In this document: positions 36,513-45,061 of the stretch, piece after piece | Layout of the letters: each line of letters starts with the position of its first letter | How positions within the stretch are numbered: the stretch's first letter is position 1 | Source: Anaerolineales bacterium | GTDB lineage: Bacteria > Chloroflexota > Anaerolineae > Aggregatilineales > UBA2796 | DNA length: 64,000 nucleotides | Assembly (NCBI GenBank): GCA_015075625.1 | Contig: JABTTZ010000001.1 | Location: forward strand, 124,001 to 188,000 | Direction: 5' to 3' | The notes under the pieces: generated by a model | Told to the model about the DNA's origin: nothing | Database searches by the model: none | Seen by the model: only the letters and a program-made list of their open reading frames with translations | Position numbers and translations under genes: made by a program

Positions 36513-37037
36513 TCACTCGTCACGCAAATCAGCTTCCAACTGCGCCAAATAGGAATGATCGTCTTCCCTAGTGGGCAAGGGCATTTCTCCTCGGTCTTCT
36601 GGGATAAGGCGGGCGCGGCGCTGCCACAGGAAAAGCATGATCACAATCGCCACCCCCGCCCCACCAAACAGCAGAAAAGGCAGCCCCATTGTCAAAAACT
36701 GCCCCACCGAATCGAGCGGGACGCCCACCGCCTTCATCCCAAAACGCTCCGCAAAATGGCGCTCAATGTCCTCCGCGCTGTATCCTTCGGCAAGCAGCCC
36801 ACGTACTTCCTCTCTCCAGCGGACACACGCTTCGGTTGGACACACATCAAGGGGGAGGTTTTCGCAGACGGGGCAGTATAGATTTTTCGAGACGCGGTTG
36901 ACCTCGTTATCGGTGATGGGGCGTCGGGTGGGGATGGGTGGCGTGCCATCTTGCGCGGCAACGCCACCACCGCTCAGGATAGTCCCTAGCACAGCGCCTA
37001 GCATCACCAGAAAAGCCAAGACGATCCGTTTTACCAT
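36513..37037 (-). CDS. ccmH: CcmH/CycL-type cytochrome c maturation protein
   Basis: CcmH-type proteins hold apocytochrome thiols reduced for heme attachment outside the membrane. ATG 37037 (MVKRIVLAFLVML) gives a signal peptide. The domain runs about residues 40-110: the redox CxxC is in LYCPVCENLPLDVC, followed by RWREEVRGLLAEGYSAEDIERHF and RFGMKAVGVP. A C-terminal membrane helix lies at about 124-145. The motif differs from the usual LRCxxCqnqsi, and extra cysteines (CPTEAC) follow. Other ccm genes are not in view. Confidence 0.83.
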   Translation of the reverse strand: MVKRIVLAFLVMLGAVLGTILSGGGVAAQDGTPPIPTRRPITDNEVNRVSKNLYCPVCENLPLDVCPTEACVRWREEVRGLLAEGYSAEDIERHFAERFGMKAVGVPLDSVGQFLTMGLPFLLFGGAGVAIVIMLFLWQRRARLIPEDRGEMPLPTREDDHSYLAQLEADLRDE

Positions 37038-37204
37038 GTGCAGCCCTCCCGCCAAGTGATTTCACCCTCCCCATGATTATAGCGTGCCATGCAGAACAAA
37101 CCGCCTGTATTCGATAGGAGGTGGGTTCACTGTCACTTGGAGATAACTTCTCTGCAACCCCACCGCCGCTCTCGCGTACAGGATCACAGGAGGATAATCA
37201 AACC

Positions 37205-37660
37205 ATGACCGATGAACCCAAACCACAACCAGACGCCTCGCGTTTTGACCCGATGAAAAGCCTAAGTAATCTCCGCGACTCGGTAAGCCGCGTTGTTGAA
37301 GATGGCTTATCTGCGCTTGGTGGGCAATTGATCCAGATTGATATTTACGAGACGGAGACAACCGTCGTCGTTCAAGCAGGACCGCTGTGGGGAATTGATG
37401 TGGAGACGATTGATGTCGCCATTACTGGCGAGACGCTCACCCTAAAAGGGAAAACCCATTCCGATCCGGCTGTTCCGGCTGAGTCTTATCTGCGGCGGGA
37501 GCGGAAGTTTGGGGAGTTCAACCGCGCGGTGAAAATCCCTCAGGCGGTTAAACCGAATGAGGCAAAAGCCGATCTGCGCGATGCGCTCTTGACAATTACC
37601 TTGCCCAAAGAGGAAAACCCACAGCCGAAGGTGGTGACCATTCGCGCTGCCTCTAGCTAG
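37205..37660 (+). CDS. Hsp20/alpha-crystallin family small heat shock protein
   Basis: Small heat shock proteins bind unfolding proteins as large oligomers. ATG 37205 follows CAGGAGG at about 37188-37194. The alpha-crystallin domain spans about residues 45-145: IQIDIYETETTVVVQAGPLWG, IDVAITGETLTLKGK, RRERKFGEFNRAVKIP and DALLTITLPKEE. The central domain is normal, the N-terminus rather short, and the final IxI/V motif is weak. It is divergent from ccmH and forms a single-gene unit. No CIRCE or other heat-shock operator was recognised. Confidence 0.85.
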   Translation: MTDEPKPQPDASRFDPMKSLSNLRDSVSRVVEDGLSALGGQLIQIDIYETETTVVVQAGPLWGIDVETIDVAITGETLTLKGKTHSDPAVPAESYLRRERKFGEFNRAVKIPQAVKPNEAKADLRDALLTITLPKEENPQPKVVTIRAASS

Positions 37661-37721
37661 AGAGGCGAGAGCAGCAAGGCTACAGGGCGATGCTGGCTGG
37701 CGGCTCGCCTTGTAACGCGGG

Positions 37722-38432
37722 TTAGGGGAGGGCGGGGAGTTGGGCGGCAAAGATAGGCGACCCGCTCGGCTGTGCCACGCCACCACGTTTTTCTATGGTA
37801 ACGCCAAGTGTGTATGCCCGTCCTGCTTCTGGGATTGTAACCAAATACGATTCGGTTGTTGCCGGAAAAACCCCCCCACTGTGAATTGCTTCTTCGTCAA
37901 TAAACCACAACTGATAGTCCCACTCATCGGATATAAGGGGAAGGGCGGCAACGATCACTCCCTCGGCGCGTCCCTTCACGGTGACGAAGGTGAGCGCTCC
38001 CTCAGGGCTGCCCTCTCCTTGTGGGGCAAAGGCAACCCGAACGGCGTTCGCGTCGCCCAGAATAGCCGCCGTTGGATTTGTTGAGGGGCGGAAAAGCACC
38101 AGCACGCCGAGGACAAGGGTGATTATGGCAGCGGCGAGGGCATAGACAACCCGCCTTGTAGAAAGACGCGAGTTAGGCTTGGCAGGGGCGCTGGTTGTGC
38201 CGCTGAATTCCGCCAGCCGCGCCCGAAACGCTGCTTCGGCGGCAGCCGGAGCGCTGCGACGGGGAGTCGTCACGGCAGTGTAGCCATAGAGAGACGCCTG
38301 ATACTCGCTCAGAAGTGCCGCCGCTTCGCTGTTGCGGGACGTGATCGCCTCCACCTCGGCGCGTTCCGCCGCGGAAAGTGTCCCCAACACATAGGCAATG
38401 ATGCGGTCTTCGAGTACGCTGTCGTTCATCAT
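37722..38432 (-). CDS. Anti-sigma factor, RskA-like
   Basis: Membrane-bound anti-sigma factor expected to hold the ECF sigma factor encoded just upstream. The N-terminal cytoplasmic anti-sigma helix region (IIAYVLGTLSAAERAEVEAI, about 10-29) is followed by one membrane helix (about 93-113, YALAAAIITLVLGVLVLF). The outer RskA domain (about 120-235) has GALTFVTVKGRAEGVIVAALP, DYQLWFIDEEAIHSGGVF and GRAYTLGVTIEKRGG. No zinc-binding HxxxCxxC is seen. It starts 57 bases after the sigma gene. Confidence 0.88.
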   Translation of the reverse strand: MMNDSVLEDRIIAYVLGTLSAAERAEVEAITSRNSEAAALLSEYQASLYGYTAVTTPRRSAPAAAEAAFRARLAEFSGTTSAPAKPNSRLSTRRVVYALAAAIITLVLGVLVLFRPSTNPTAAILGDANAVRVAFAPQGEGSPEGALTFVTVKGRAEGVIVAALPLISDEWDYQLWFIDEEAIHSGGVFPATTESYLVTIPEAGRAYTLGVTIEKRGGVAQPSGSPIFAAQLPALP

Positions 38433-38489
38433 GATCAGGTATACGCAAAAAAGGGAACTTAAGGATTGCTGAACGTCGGTCTCAGCCCT

Positions 38490-39047
38490 TTACTCATCCT
38501 TGTCGCGCAGCCATGCCTCCCGCAGTTTTTGCATCGCCAAGCGGATGCGCGTTTTTACCGTCCCTAATGGCACGCCGAGATGCTCGGAAATATCTGTGTG
38601 AGTCATGCCGCCAAAATAGGCTAAATCAATTACTTGGCGCTGCTCAGGGCTAAGAAGGGACTCAATGGCGGCACGTAAACTGGCAGCCTGATCGCGGCGA
38701 AGGTCCACATCGAAGGCTTCGGCAAGGGTGTTTTCCCCGCCACGTTCCTCGTCAAGAGGGGCGGTGTTTTCCCGCCGCGCCCGCCCGCGAAGGCAATCAA
38801 TGGCAAGGTTACGAGTGATCCCTACTAACCACGGAGGAAATGCCCCTCGTGTTGAATCAAACTGGGCAATGTTTTGCCAAACTTTCAGAAAGACATCCTG
38901 AACACATTCTTCTGCCAGTGGTGCATCGTTGACGATACGAAAAGCGACGCTGTATACAAGATCGGTGTAGCGCTGATAGAGGCTCATCATTGCCTCCTCA
39001 TCGCGCCCTTTGATCCCCTCAATCAGTCGCAAATCGTCCATAGGCAT
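38490..39047 (-). CDS. ECF RNA polymerase sigma factor (SigK/RpoE-like)
   Basis: Extracytoplasmic-function sigma factor. Region 2 (about residues 20-90) includes YQRYTDLVYSVAFRIVND, AEECVQDVFLKVWQN and the WLVGITRNLAIDCLRGRAR helix. Region 4 (about 125-180) has LSPEQRQVIDLAYFGGMTHT and EHLGVPLGTVKTRIRLAM for -35 binding. Length 185. It is followed by its RskA-like anti-sigma factor, so release by proteolysis at the membrane is likely. Target genes are not apparent. Confidence 0.93.
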   Translation of the reverse strand: MPMDDLRLIEGIKGRDEEAMMSLYQRYTDLVYSVAFRIVNDAPLAEECVQDVFLKVWQNIAQFDSTRGAFPPWLVGITRNLAIDCLRGRARRENTAPLDEERGGENTLAEAFDVDLRRDQAASLRAAIESLLSPEQRQVIDLAYFGGMTHTDISEHLGVPLGTVKTRIRLAMQKLREAWLRDKDE

Positions 39048-39113
39048 TGACTCTAACCCGCTCCGATGCTAGATGCAAACGTGCTGTGATATTGAAGAAA
39101 GATTACGCCGTTG

Positions 39114-39165
39114 CCCTAGCCCCCTCTCCCACTGCGTGGGCTGAGGGGGAATCATTCCGGTGAGG
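39114..39165. repeat. C-rich/G-rich palindromic block
   Basis: CCCCCTCTCCCACTGCG and TGGGCTGAGGGGG pair imperfectly. It begins the 600-base gene-free region 39048-39645 upstream of the HD gene, all of which is made of repeats. Confidence 0.45.
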
Positions 39166-39191
39166 GGCAGCGCCGCTCACAACCCTTTTGT

Positions 39192-39287
39192 TGATGGCAT
39201 TCAGGGAAACATGCCATGCTTGCCAAAGGTATGTTTCTCAGCGCTGCCCTGATTACAAGCCAACCCCGAAGTTACGGATAGGCTCTA
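39192..39287. repeat. Partial second copy of the 26888-27034 element
   Basis: About 95 bases match the right two thirds of the 26888-27034 element at roughly three bases in four (TGATGGCATTCAGGGA near the left end, ACGGATAGGCTCTA at the right end). The internal stem is kept though its sequence changed: AAACATGCC pairs with GGTATGTTT here, AGATGC with GCATCT in the other copy. The left inverted repeat is missing. Confidence 0.6.
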
Positions 39288-39295
39288 AGGTGTAT

Positions 39296-39525
39296 TAGGG
39301 TGTGTTGACATTGAAATCCCTTGAGGGTCGCAATGCCTTGCACTCGTCGCCGCCCGTGAGCGCCCGCCGCTAAAGCAGCAGGCTATGAGTAACCACCCCT
39401 TCGGGGCTTTGAAACCCTGCTCCTTCCCTGTAAACACAGAGGGAAATTTCTCCCCTTCCCCTGTCAGTGGGGGAAGGGGCAAGGGGGGGGTAGGGGTTCT
39501 GAGCCAAAAACGTCAACACACCCTA
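39296..39525. mobile_element. MITE with perfect 14-base inverted repeats
   Basis: TAGGGTGTGTTGAC (39296-39309) and GTCAACACACCCTA (39512-39525) are exact inverted repeats bounding 230 bases with no coding capacity. The outer TA at both ends could be a TA target duplication, as for IS630/mariner-type transposition. Inside are a REP-like family A copy (39357-39409, inverted) and a C-rich/G-rich palindrome (about 39420-39495). No transposase gene is near, so it would be moved in trans. Confidence 0.65.
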
Positions 39526-39645
39526 GTCATTCACTTCAACAGATCACCCAACCCCACCCGTCGCTCAAACTGGTACAATCCTTTTCACGATCATTCCGAA
39601 TGATGTTTATCTCCCAATTTGCCTAAGGTTTTTTTGAGGCACAGC

Positions 39646-40386
39646 ATGTTTACGCTCACCGAACTTCAACTGACCCGCGTCGCCCAATATGTGCGGGGCT
39701 ATCTGCTGCGCACAGCAGATCTTTATGGGCATAAGGATGCCCGCGCCCGCGCCCAACACCGCTGGATGCACACCTTAAATGTGCTGAAGAACATCCGTAA
39801 ACTGTGCGACGGCGAGAAAACCGATGCCGATACGCGGGCGGTCTGCGAAGTGGCAGCGCTTTTCCATGATATTGATCATTACACAGTGGATATTCCTTAT
39901 CACGGCGTGCGTGGGGCAGAGACGGCAGGGCGTTACCTAACCAAAGAGCACTATGCGGCTGATTTTGTCAAGCGTGTGGCGGAGGCGGTGCGTGGACACC
40001 ACCAAGACTGGGAAGAAGAAACACCCATCGAAGCGCAAATCGAAGCTGTTGCCGCCGCATACAGCCCGGAAACACTTATGCTGATTGACGCCGAAACGCT
40101 TGATAAAATTGGCGTCAGTAATTTGTTGATCGCCTTGCGCACGCTGAACACACTGAACAACCGCCCCGTCAGCGACCTTGCCCGCGAGTTGAATTCGGGT
40201 TGGACGCTTCAACGGGCAGAGGCGTGGTTTTCGACGCTGATCACCCCTACCGGAAAGGCGTTCGGCGTGCAGCGTTTGGCGTTTACACGGCTGTTTTTTA
40301 AGCAGTTAGAGGATGAGATCGTCATGTACGATCCCTACCCCTCGCCCTCGCAGCAAACGTTGGAACTCTTGCAGCTACCGGAATAG
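39646..40386 (+). CDS. HD domain-containing phosphohydrolase
   Basis: HD-domain enzymes use metal-binding His and Asp residues on phosphoester substrates. Candidates are the His residues in QHRWMHTLNVLKNI (about residues 37-50), the HD pair in ALFHDIDHYTVD (about 76-87) and RGHHQDWEEETP (about 120-131). ATG 39646 with GAGG upstream is preferred over TTG 39619. Length 246. The substrate is unknown. It precedes the GNAT and GH1 genes with gaps of 7 and 5 bases, so these three form an operon. Confidence 0.82.
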   Translation: MFTLTELQLTRVAQYVRGYLLRTADLYGHKDARARAQHRWMHTLNVLKNIRKLCDGEKTDADTRAVCEVAALFHDIDHYTVDIPYHGVRGAETAGRYLTKEHYAADFVKRVAEAVRGHHQDWEEETPIEAQIEAVAAAYSPETLMLIDAETLDKIGVSNLLIALRTLNTLNNRPVSDLARELNSGWTLQRAEAWFSTLITPTGKAFGVQRLAFTRLFFKQLEDEIVMYDPYPSPSQQTLELLQLPE

Positions 40387-40393
40387 GCATCCT

Positions 40394-41116
40394 GTGACAA
40401 ACGCGCTCCGCGACAAACGCGCCGAGATTGCCACTCGGTTGGATATTACCAGTCCGGCGGATGCCCCCACCGCCTATTACGCGCTCTATCATGATCCCAG
40501 CCGCTCAACGCTCGTCACGGCGGCGAGGGGCTTTGCCGGGCGTTTCCAAACGGGCGTTGATCTCTTTCGTCCGTTGATTACGCTTGGCTGCCTTGATGCC
40601 GAAACTGCCGCTAATTTACTCTCGCAGATTGCCCTACCGGGACGACCTTACATGTTTTTTGCGCCGCTGAATCAACTCCCCCTTGTGGGGGGAAGTATGC
40701 AGATCAGCGGGGAGCGTATTTTGACGATCCATGTCTTGGATCGCGCTCAGTTTCGTTCAGAAATGAACATCCTCGTCCGGCGCAGCAGCGCCCCCGATGG
40801 CTCACCCCGTGCCGAGATCAGCGCTGAGACAGGCGAGCGGCGGGTGCGTGCCATTGCCGGAGTAAACTGGGAATCGGCGGGATTTGCTGAACTCTATGTA
40901 GAGGTTGACCCTGGCGCCCGCCAAAAGGGATGGGGACGAAGCGTCCTTGTGGCGCTTATTGAGGCTGTTTTGGCGGGTGGGCGTTTGCCGCTCTACCTTG
41001 TTGAACCAACGAATGAAGCCTCGCTCCGCTTGGCACACAGCGTTGGCTTTCAAGAAACAGGGGCGCGGCAAGTCTACGCCGACGCAATCTATTTAGGGCA
41101 TCCGGGGAAGCGGTAA
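40394..41116 (+). CDS. GNAT family N-acetyltransferase
   Basis: The C-terminal half is a GNAT domain: FAELYVEVDPGARQKGWGRS holds the acetyl-CoA loop, followed by PTNEASLRLAHSVGFQETG. The N-terminal 110 residues are not recognised but have FFAPLNQLPLVGGSM. GTG 40394 is chosen because it lies 7 bases after the HD stop; an upstream frame would overlap the HD gene. About 240 residues. Substrate unknown. Confidence 0.75.
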   Translation: MTNALRDKRAEIATRLDITSPADAPTAYYALYHDPSRSTLVTAARGFAGRFQTGVDLFRPLITLGCLDAETAANLLSQIALPGRPYMFFAPLNQLPLVGGSMQISGERILTIHVLDRAQFRSEMNILVRRSSAPDGSPRAEISAETGERRVRAIAGVNWESAGFAELYVEVDPGARQKGWGRSVLVALIEAVLAGGRLPLYLVEPTNEASLRLAHSVGFQETGARQVYADAIYLGHPGKR

Positions 41117-41121
41117 ACCCT

Positions 41122-42522
41122 ATGGCATTTCCAGAAGCAGCAGGACGTATGGCAGTTGACGGGCAGTTAGTCTTTCCGCCCGGATTCCTATGGGGGTGTG
41201 CCACCGCCGCCCATCAGGTAGAGGGTGGAAACCGCAATGACTGGTGGCAGTGGGAGCAGCAGCCAGGGCGCATTTTCCAAGATCACAAGCATGGGCTTGC
41301 CTGTGATTGGTGGAATGGACGTTATGAGGAAGATTTTGACCGCGCCGCCTCGCTCTATAACAACGCACAGCGCATCTCCGTCGAATGGAGTCGGATCGAG
41401 CCAGAGGCAGGGAAGATCGATCAGTGGGCGTTGGATCGCTACCGCCAGATGGTGCTTGCCCTCCGCGAACGGGGCATGACACCCATGATCACGCTGCATC
41501 ACTTCACCAACCCGATCTGGTTGGCAGAGCGCGGCGGGTGGCTGGTGGCAGACACCCCTGCCCGCTTTGCCGCCTTTGCCGAGACGGTGGTCAAGGCGCT
41601 TGGCGATCTGTGTAGGCTGTGGTGTACGGTGAATGAGCCTATGGTTTACGCCACCAACAGCTATCTGTTTGGGACATGGACGCCGGGGAAAAAGCAGTTA
41701 GGGGCGACGCGGCGGGCTGCCTATGCCATGCTTGAAGGGCATGTCCGCGCCTATCATGCGATCAAAGCGATTCAGCCCGAAGGTCAGATTGGCTTTTCCG
41801 CGCATATTATTGGCAACAAACCCGCCCCGCCCGGCACTATCAATGCCCTTGCCACACGGCTGGTGAATCGCTTTTTCAATCACGCCTTTCTGGATGCCTT
41901 CAACACAGGGTCACTGCGTCTTTCTGGGGGGCGGGCATTTCGCGTCCCTCATGCGGTGGGGGCGGTGGATTGGGTGGGGATGCAGTATTATCAAGAATTT
42001 CGTTCGGGGTTTCACTGGAAATCGCCTCAAACACTGTTCATCCGGCAAGGAAAACCGCCGGATATGCCCGTCGGTCCGCGTTTGTGGGGTGGTTTGAATC
42101 CGGGGGCGATTTTTGAACGGCTGCAATGGCTTTACAAGGTATTGAAAAAGCCAATCTATGTCAGCGAGGCAGGCGTTCCCGATGCCGACGACACCATCCG
42201 CCCCGGTTATATGGCGCAAACGCTGAAAGGAATCTGGCATGCTTGCGGATTTAATATCCCTGTACGGGGGCTGTTTTGGTGGTCGCTTTTAGATAATTTT
42301 GAATGGACGGAAGGCTACGATCCACGCTACAGCTTTGGCTTGTATAAAACGAATTTCGAGACTCAAGAGCGCACCCTTCGCCGCAGTGGGGAACTCTACC
42401 GAGAGGTAGGGGCGCATAACGCGCTCTCTGCTGAGATGGTTGCTGAATTCGCGCCGGAGATGACCCCGAAGATTTTTCCCGGCAGCCCCGGCGCCGATGG
42501 GGTGACGCTCAAACGGCGTTAA
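41122..42522 (+). CDS. Glycoside hydrolase family 1 beta-glucosidase
   Basis: A retaining beta-glycosidase with a (beta/alpha)8 barrel. The N-terminal FPPGFLWGCATAAHQVEGG motif is at about residues 18-36. The acid/base Glu is in CTVNEPM near 168. The nucleophile Glu is expected in IYVSEAGVPD near 346, where most members have I/VTENG. FWWSLLDNFEWTEGY near 390-404 forms the substrate-binding end. Length 466, normal, no signal peptide. It belongs to the HD-GNAT-GH1 operon. Broad activity on beta-glucosides or beta-galactosides is likely. Confidence 0.9.
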   Translation: MAFPEAAGRMAVDGQLVFPPGFLWGCATAAHQVEGGNRNDWWQWEQQPGRIFQDHKHGLACDWWNGRYEEDFDRAASLYNNAQRISVEWSRIEPEAGKIDQWALDRYRQMVLALRERGMTPMITLHHFTNPIWLAERGGWLVADTPARFAAFAETVVKALGDLCRLWCTVNEPMVYATNSYLFGTWTPGKKQLGATRRAAYAMLEGHVRAYHAIKAIQPEGQIGFSAHIIGNKPAPPGTINALATRLVNRFFNHAFLDAFNTGSLRLSGGRAFRVPHAVGAVDWVGMQYYQEFRSGFHWKSPQTLFIRQGKPPDMPVGPRLWGGLNPGAIFERLQWLYKVLKKPIYVSEAGVPDADDTIRPGYMAQTLKGIWHACGFNIPVRGLFWWSLLDNFEWTEGYDPRYSFGLYKTNFETQERTLRRSGELYREVGAHNALSAEMVAEFAPEMTPKIFPGSPGADGVTLKRR

Positions 42523-42544
42523 CATGTCTAAGGGCGTGTACCGT

Positions 42545-43027
42545 TTAAATGCTACACTTAAACTGCGCTCCCTGCACCCAATAGAGCAGTTCTTTTGCGT
42601 TGGGCAGTTCCGCCGCTGTTGCCACCACGCGCTGTCCCTCCACGCCGCCGTAGGTATCTAAAGAAAATACGGCGTAAGCGTACTCGCCTGCTCCAGTGAA
42701 GGCAGTCCATGCCTTTCCCTCAGCATCACGAAGAATCGGAAAGGGAAGGTCTGCTGCCAAGCTCAGCAACGATTCCCGATCTGCGGGGGAAAGCGCGAAG
42801 ACTCGTGCGTTCAATTCGGCATATTCAGCGGAATCCCTCCCTACTGCACTAAGTAAATCATACACCGCTGCGGGGTCGCTAAAAAAGATGATCAGCAAAC
42901 CCGCTTTTCCCCGAAACCCTTCGCGGGTATAGTGCAGCCCGTCGCCCACGCTTTCAAGGTTGAAATTCGGTGATAATTTCCCAAAAGGGAGAGGCGTCCG
43001 CTGAAGGGTTGTCCTGCGATCTGGCAT
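42545..43027 (-). CDS. Redoxin-like (AhpC/TSA fold) protein lacking the peroxidatic cysteine
   Basis: The 160-residue protein follows the peroxiredoxin layout: LPFGKLSPNFNLESVGDG, then FRGKAGLLIIFFSDPAAVYD, then ALSPADRESLLSLAADLPFPI and LRDAEGKAWTAF. Where active peroxiredoxins have a Pro-xxx-(T/S)xxC motif, this one has FFSDPAA and no Cys; its only Cys is in the C-terminal FKCSI. It may bind rather than reduce peroxide, or be a structural relative. It converges with the GH1 gene; the start is ATG 43027. Confidence 0.6.
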   Translation of the reverse strand: MPDRRTTLQRTPLPFGKLSPNFNLESVGDGLHYTREGFRGKAGLLIIFFSDPAAVYDLLSAVGRDSAEYAELNARVFALSPADRESLLSLAADLPFPILRDAEGKAWTAFTGAGEYAYAVFSLDTYGGVEGQRVVATAAELPNAKELLYWVQGAQFKCSI

Positions 43028-43108
43028 GGCTCAATCCTTTTAAATTGGTTATCCTCTATAACAGAATTCTAACTATAAGGCACAGTATCTGCGAATGGGA
43101 GCGACGTT

Positions 43109-45061
43109 TTGAGCGGTGAACGCATCCTCCTGATCGACCATCAAGAGAACGCCCGACATATTACAAAAACCATCCTACAAGGCGTCGGCTATGATCTGAT
43201 CACTGCCGCAACGGGCGAGGAAGGGGCGCTCCTTGCCCGCGACCTTGTGCCAGAATTAATCATCACCGAGATCAGCTTGCCCGGACAAGATGGGTTTACC
43301 CTCATTGAAACTCTGCGTGAGCAAGGCTATGACACGCCGGTGATCGTATGCAGCGTGACGGATCGCGTCGATGCCCTCCAACATGCGCTGCGCATTGGCG
43401 TTGCCGATTATTTGGTGAAGCCCTATACCCCTGCTGAACTGCTTGATTCCGTCCGGCGCGTGATGAATCGATATTGGTCACGGCAAATCGCGGATCGTCT
43501 GCCCGCACACCTGATGGAAGCGAACAAACGGCTTGAAAAGCGCTTTCGTGAGATGGCACACCTGCTCAATGTCGGGGCAAGCGTCACGGCGATGTTGGAT
43601 TTAAACCAAGTGCTGGATCGGGCGACAGAGGCAGCGATTAATGTCACGGCGGCGGAAGCGGGTGGGTTGTTCCTGATGGATCGCCGCACGGACGAACTTT
43701 ACCTGCGGGCGGTGAAAGGCATTGACCAACGCACGGCAGCGACCCTGCGCATCAAGATTAATCAGAGCGGGATTGGGCGCGTTGCCCTTGATGGCGAACC
43801 ACTGGTGATTAGCGAGCGCAACAGCAGCCTAGTATTCACCCCCTACCCCCTGAAAAGCGCCGCCTATGTCCCGCTTCGCCTACACGGGAAGGTGATCGGT
43901 ATTTTGGGCGTTGAACACCGCGAGGAAGCACGGGAATTTGATGCGGGAGACGTGCAAACGCTCTCAATCATCGCTGATTTTGCTGCCATTGCCATAGAGA
44001 ACACACGCCTTCACGCCGAGACAACCCGCGAACGGGACGCTCTTGATGCCATTTTGCGGGATACCGATGATGTGATCATCGTCGTTGATAAAGAAGATCA
44101 TGTGCTTTTCTGCAACCCGACCGCCCGCGAGATATTCAACGTTGGGTCGCTCAACTTTATTGGCAAGCCCATTACCGAGGTAATCACGAACCCCGAAGTG
44201 ATCACGCTGTTTCAAAAAGACCCTAACGATAAACGTGGACGCCGTGCCGAGATCACACTCGGCGCGGCGGAAAAAACACTCAACGCCCAATTGACGATCC
44301 TTGAAGGGATTGGACGGGCAGTGGTCATGCAAGACATTACCCCCCTGAAGCGCCTTGACAAGGCAAAGACAGATTTTGTCGCCTCTGTTGCTCATGATCT
44401 CCGTTCACCGTTGACCGCCGTCCTCGGTTATGCCGAACTCATCCAACGCGCTGGCACGTTGAACAGCCAACAGGAAAAGTTTATCGAACAAATTGTGATA
44501 GGGGTGCAGTCGATCACCTTGCTGATTACGGAATTATTGGAACTAAGCAAGTTGGAGAGCGATTACAATATCGACCTCGAACCTGTCGCCCTCGCCAACA
44601 TCATTGATATGGCACTCAAGCCGCTGCAAGGGACAATCCGCGTGAAGGGGTTGCAAACGGATATCCAAATCGCCCTTGATTCTCCCCCCGTCTGGGGGAA
44701 CGCCCTTCGCCTTCGCCAGATGTGCGCCAACCTGATTGGCAACGCCGTAAAGTACACACCCAATGGCGGGCGGATCACCATCCATGTGTGGGGCGACAAC
44801 GATCTCGCCTTCATTCAAGTTCAAGACTCTGGAATTGGTATTTCCCCCGAAGACCAGCCCTATGTGTTCGACAAATTTTTCCGCACGGATCGCGCTGTAC
44901 AAGAGTTTGAAGGGACGGGCTTGGGGCTGAGCATTGTCAAAACAGTGGTGGACCAACATGATGGGCGAATCTGGTTGGAAAGCAAAGAAAATGAGGGGAC
45001 AACCTTCACGGTGATATTCCCCGCCTATCAAGCCCCCAAAATAGCGGAAGCAAACTCATGA
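43109..45061 (+). CDS. Histidine kinase with degenerate N-terminal receiver, GAF and PAS domains
   Basis: Soluble sensor kinase of 650 residues. The receiver (1-125) has Glu54 (IITEISLPGQDG) where the phospho-Asp is expected and only one acid in the pocket (IDHQEN), though SVTD and VKPY remain. A GAF domain spans about 155-310, and a PAS domain about 312-415. HisKA has VASVAHDLRSPLTAVLGYAE with His near 427. The ATPase has N-box LIGNAVKYTPNGG, G1 DSGIGISPEDQ and G2 GTGLGLSIVK. The start is TTG 43109 (MSGERILLI); GGGAGCG lies upstream. Its stop overlaps the DUF2007 start by four bases. Confidence 0.87.
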   Translation: MSGERILLIDHQENARHITKTILQGVGYDLITAATGEEGALLARDLVPELIITEISLPGQDGFTLIETLREQGYDTPVIVCSVTDRVDALQHALRIGVADYLVKPYTPAELLDSVRRVMNRYWSRQIADRLPAHLMEANKRLEKRFREMAHLLNVGASVTAMLDLNQVLDRATEAAINVTAAEAGGLFLMDRRTDELYLRAVKGIDQRTAATLRIKINQSGIGRVALDGEPLVISERNSSLVFTPYPLKSAAYVPLRLHGKVIGILGVEHREEAREFDAGDVQTLSIIADFAAIAIENTRLHAETTRERDALDAILRDTDDVIIVVDKEDHVLFCNPTAREIFNVGSLNFIGKPITEVITNPEVITLFQKDPNDKRGRRAEITLGAAEKTLNAQLTILEGIGRAVVMQDITPLKRLDKAKTDFVASVAHDLRSPLTAVLGYAELIQRAGTLNSQQEKFIEQIVIGVQSITLLITELLELSKLESDYNIDLEPVALANIIDMALKPLQGTIRVKGLQTDIQIALDSPPVWGNALRLRQMCANLIGNAVKYTPNGGRITIHVWGDNDLAFIQVQDSGIGISPEDQPYVFDKFFRTDRAVQEFEGTGLGLSIVKTVVDQHDGRIWLESKENEGTTFTVIFPAYQAPKIAEANS

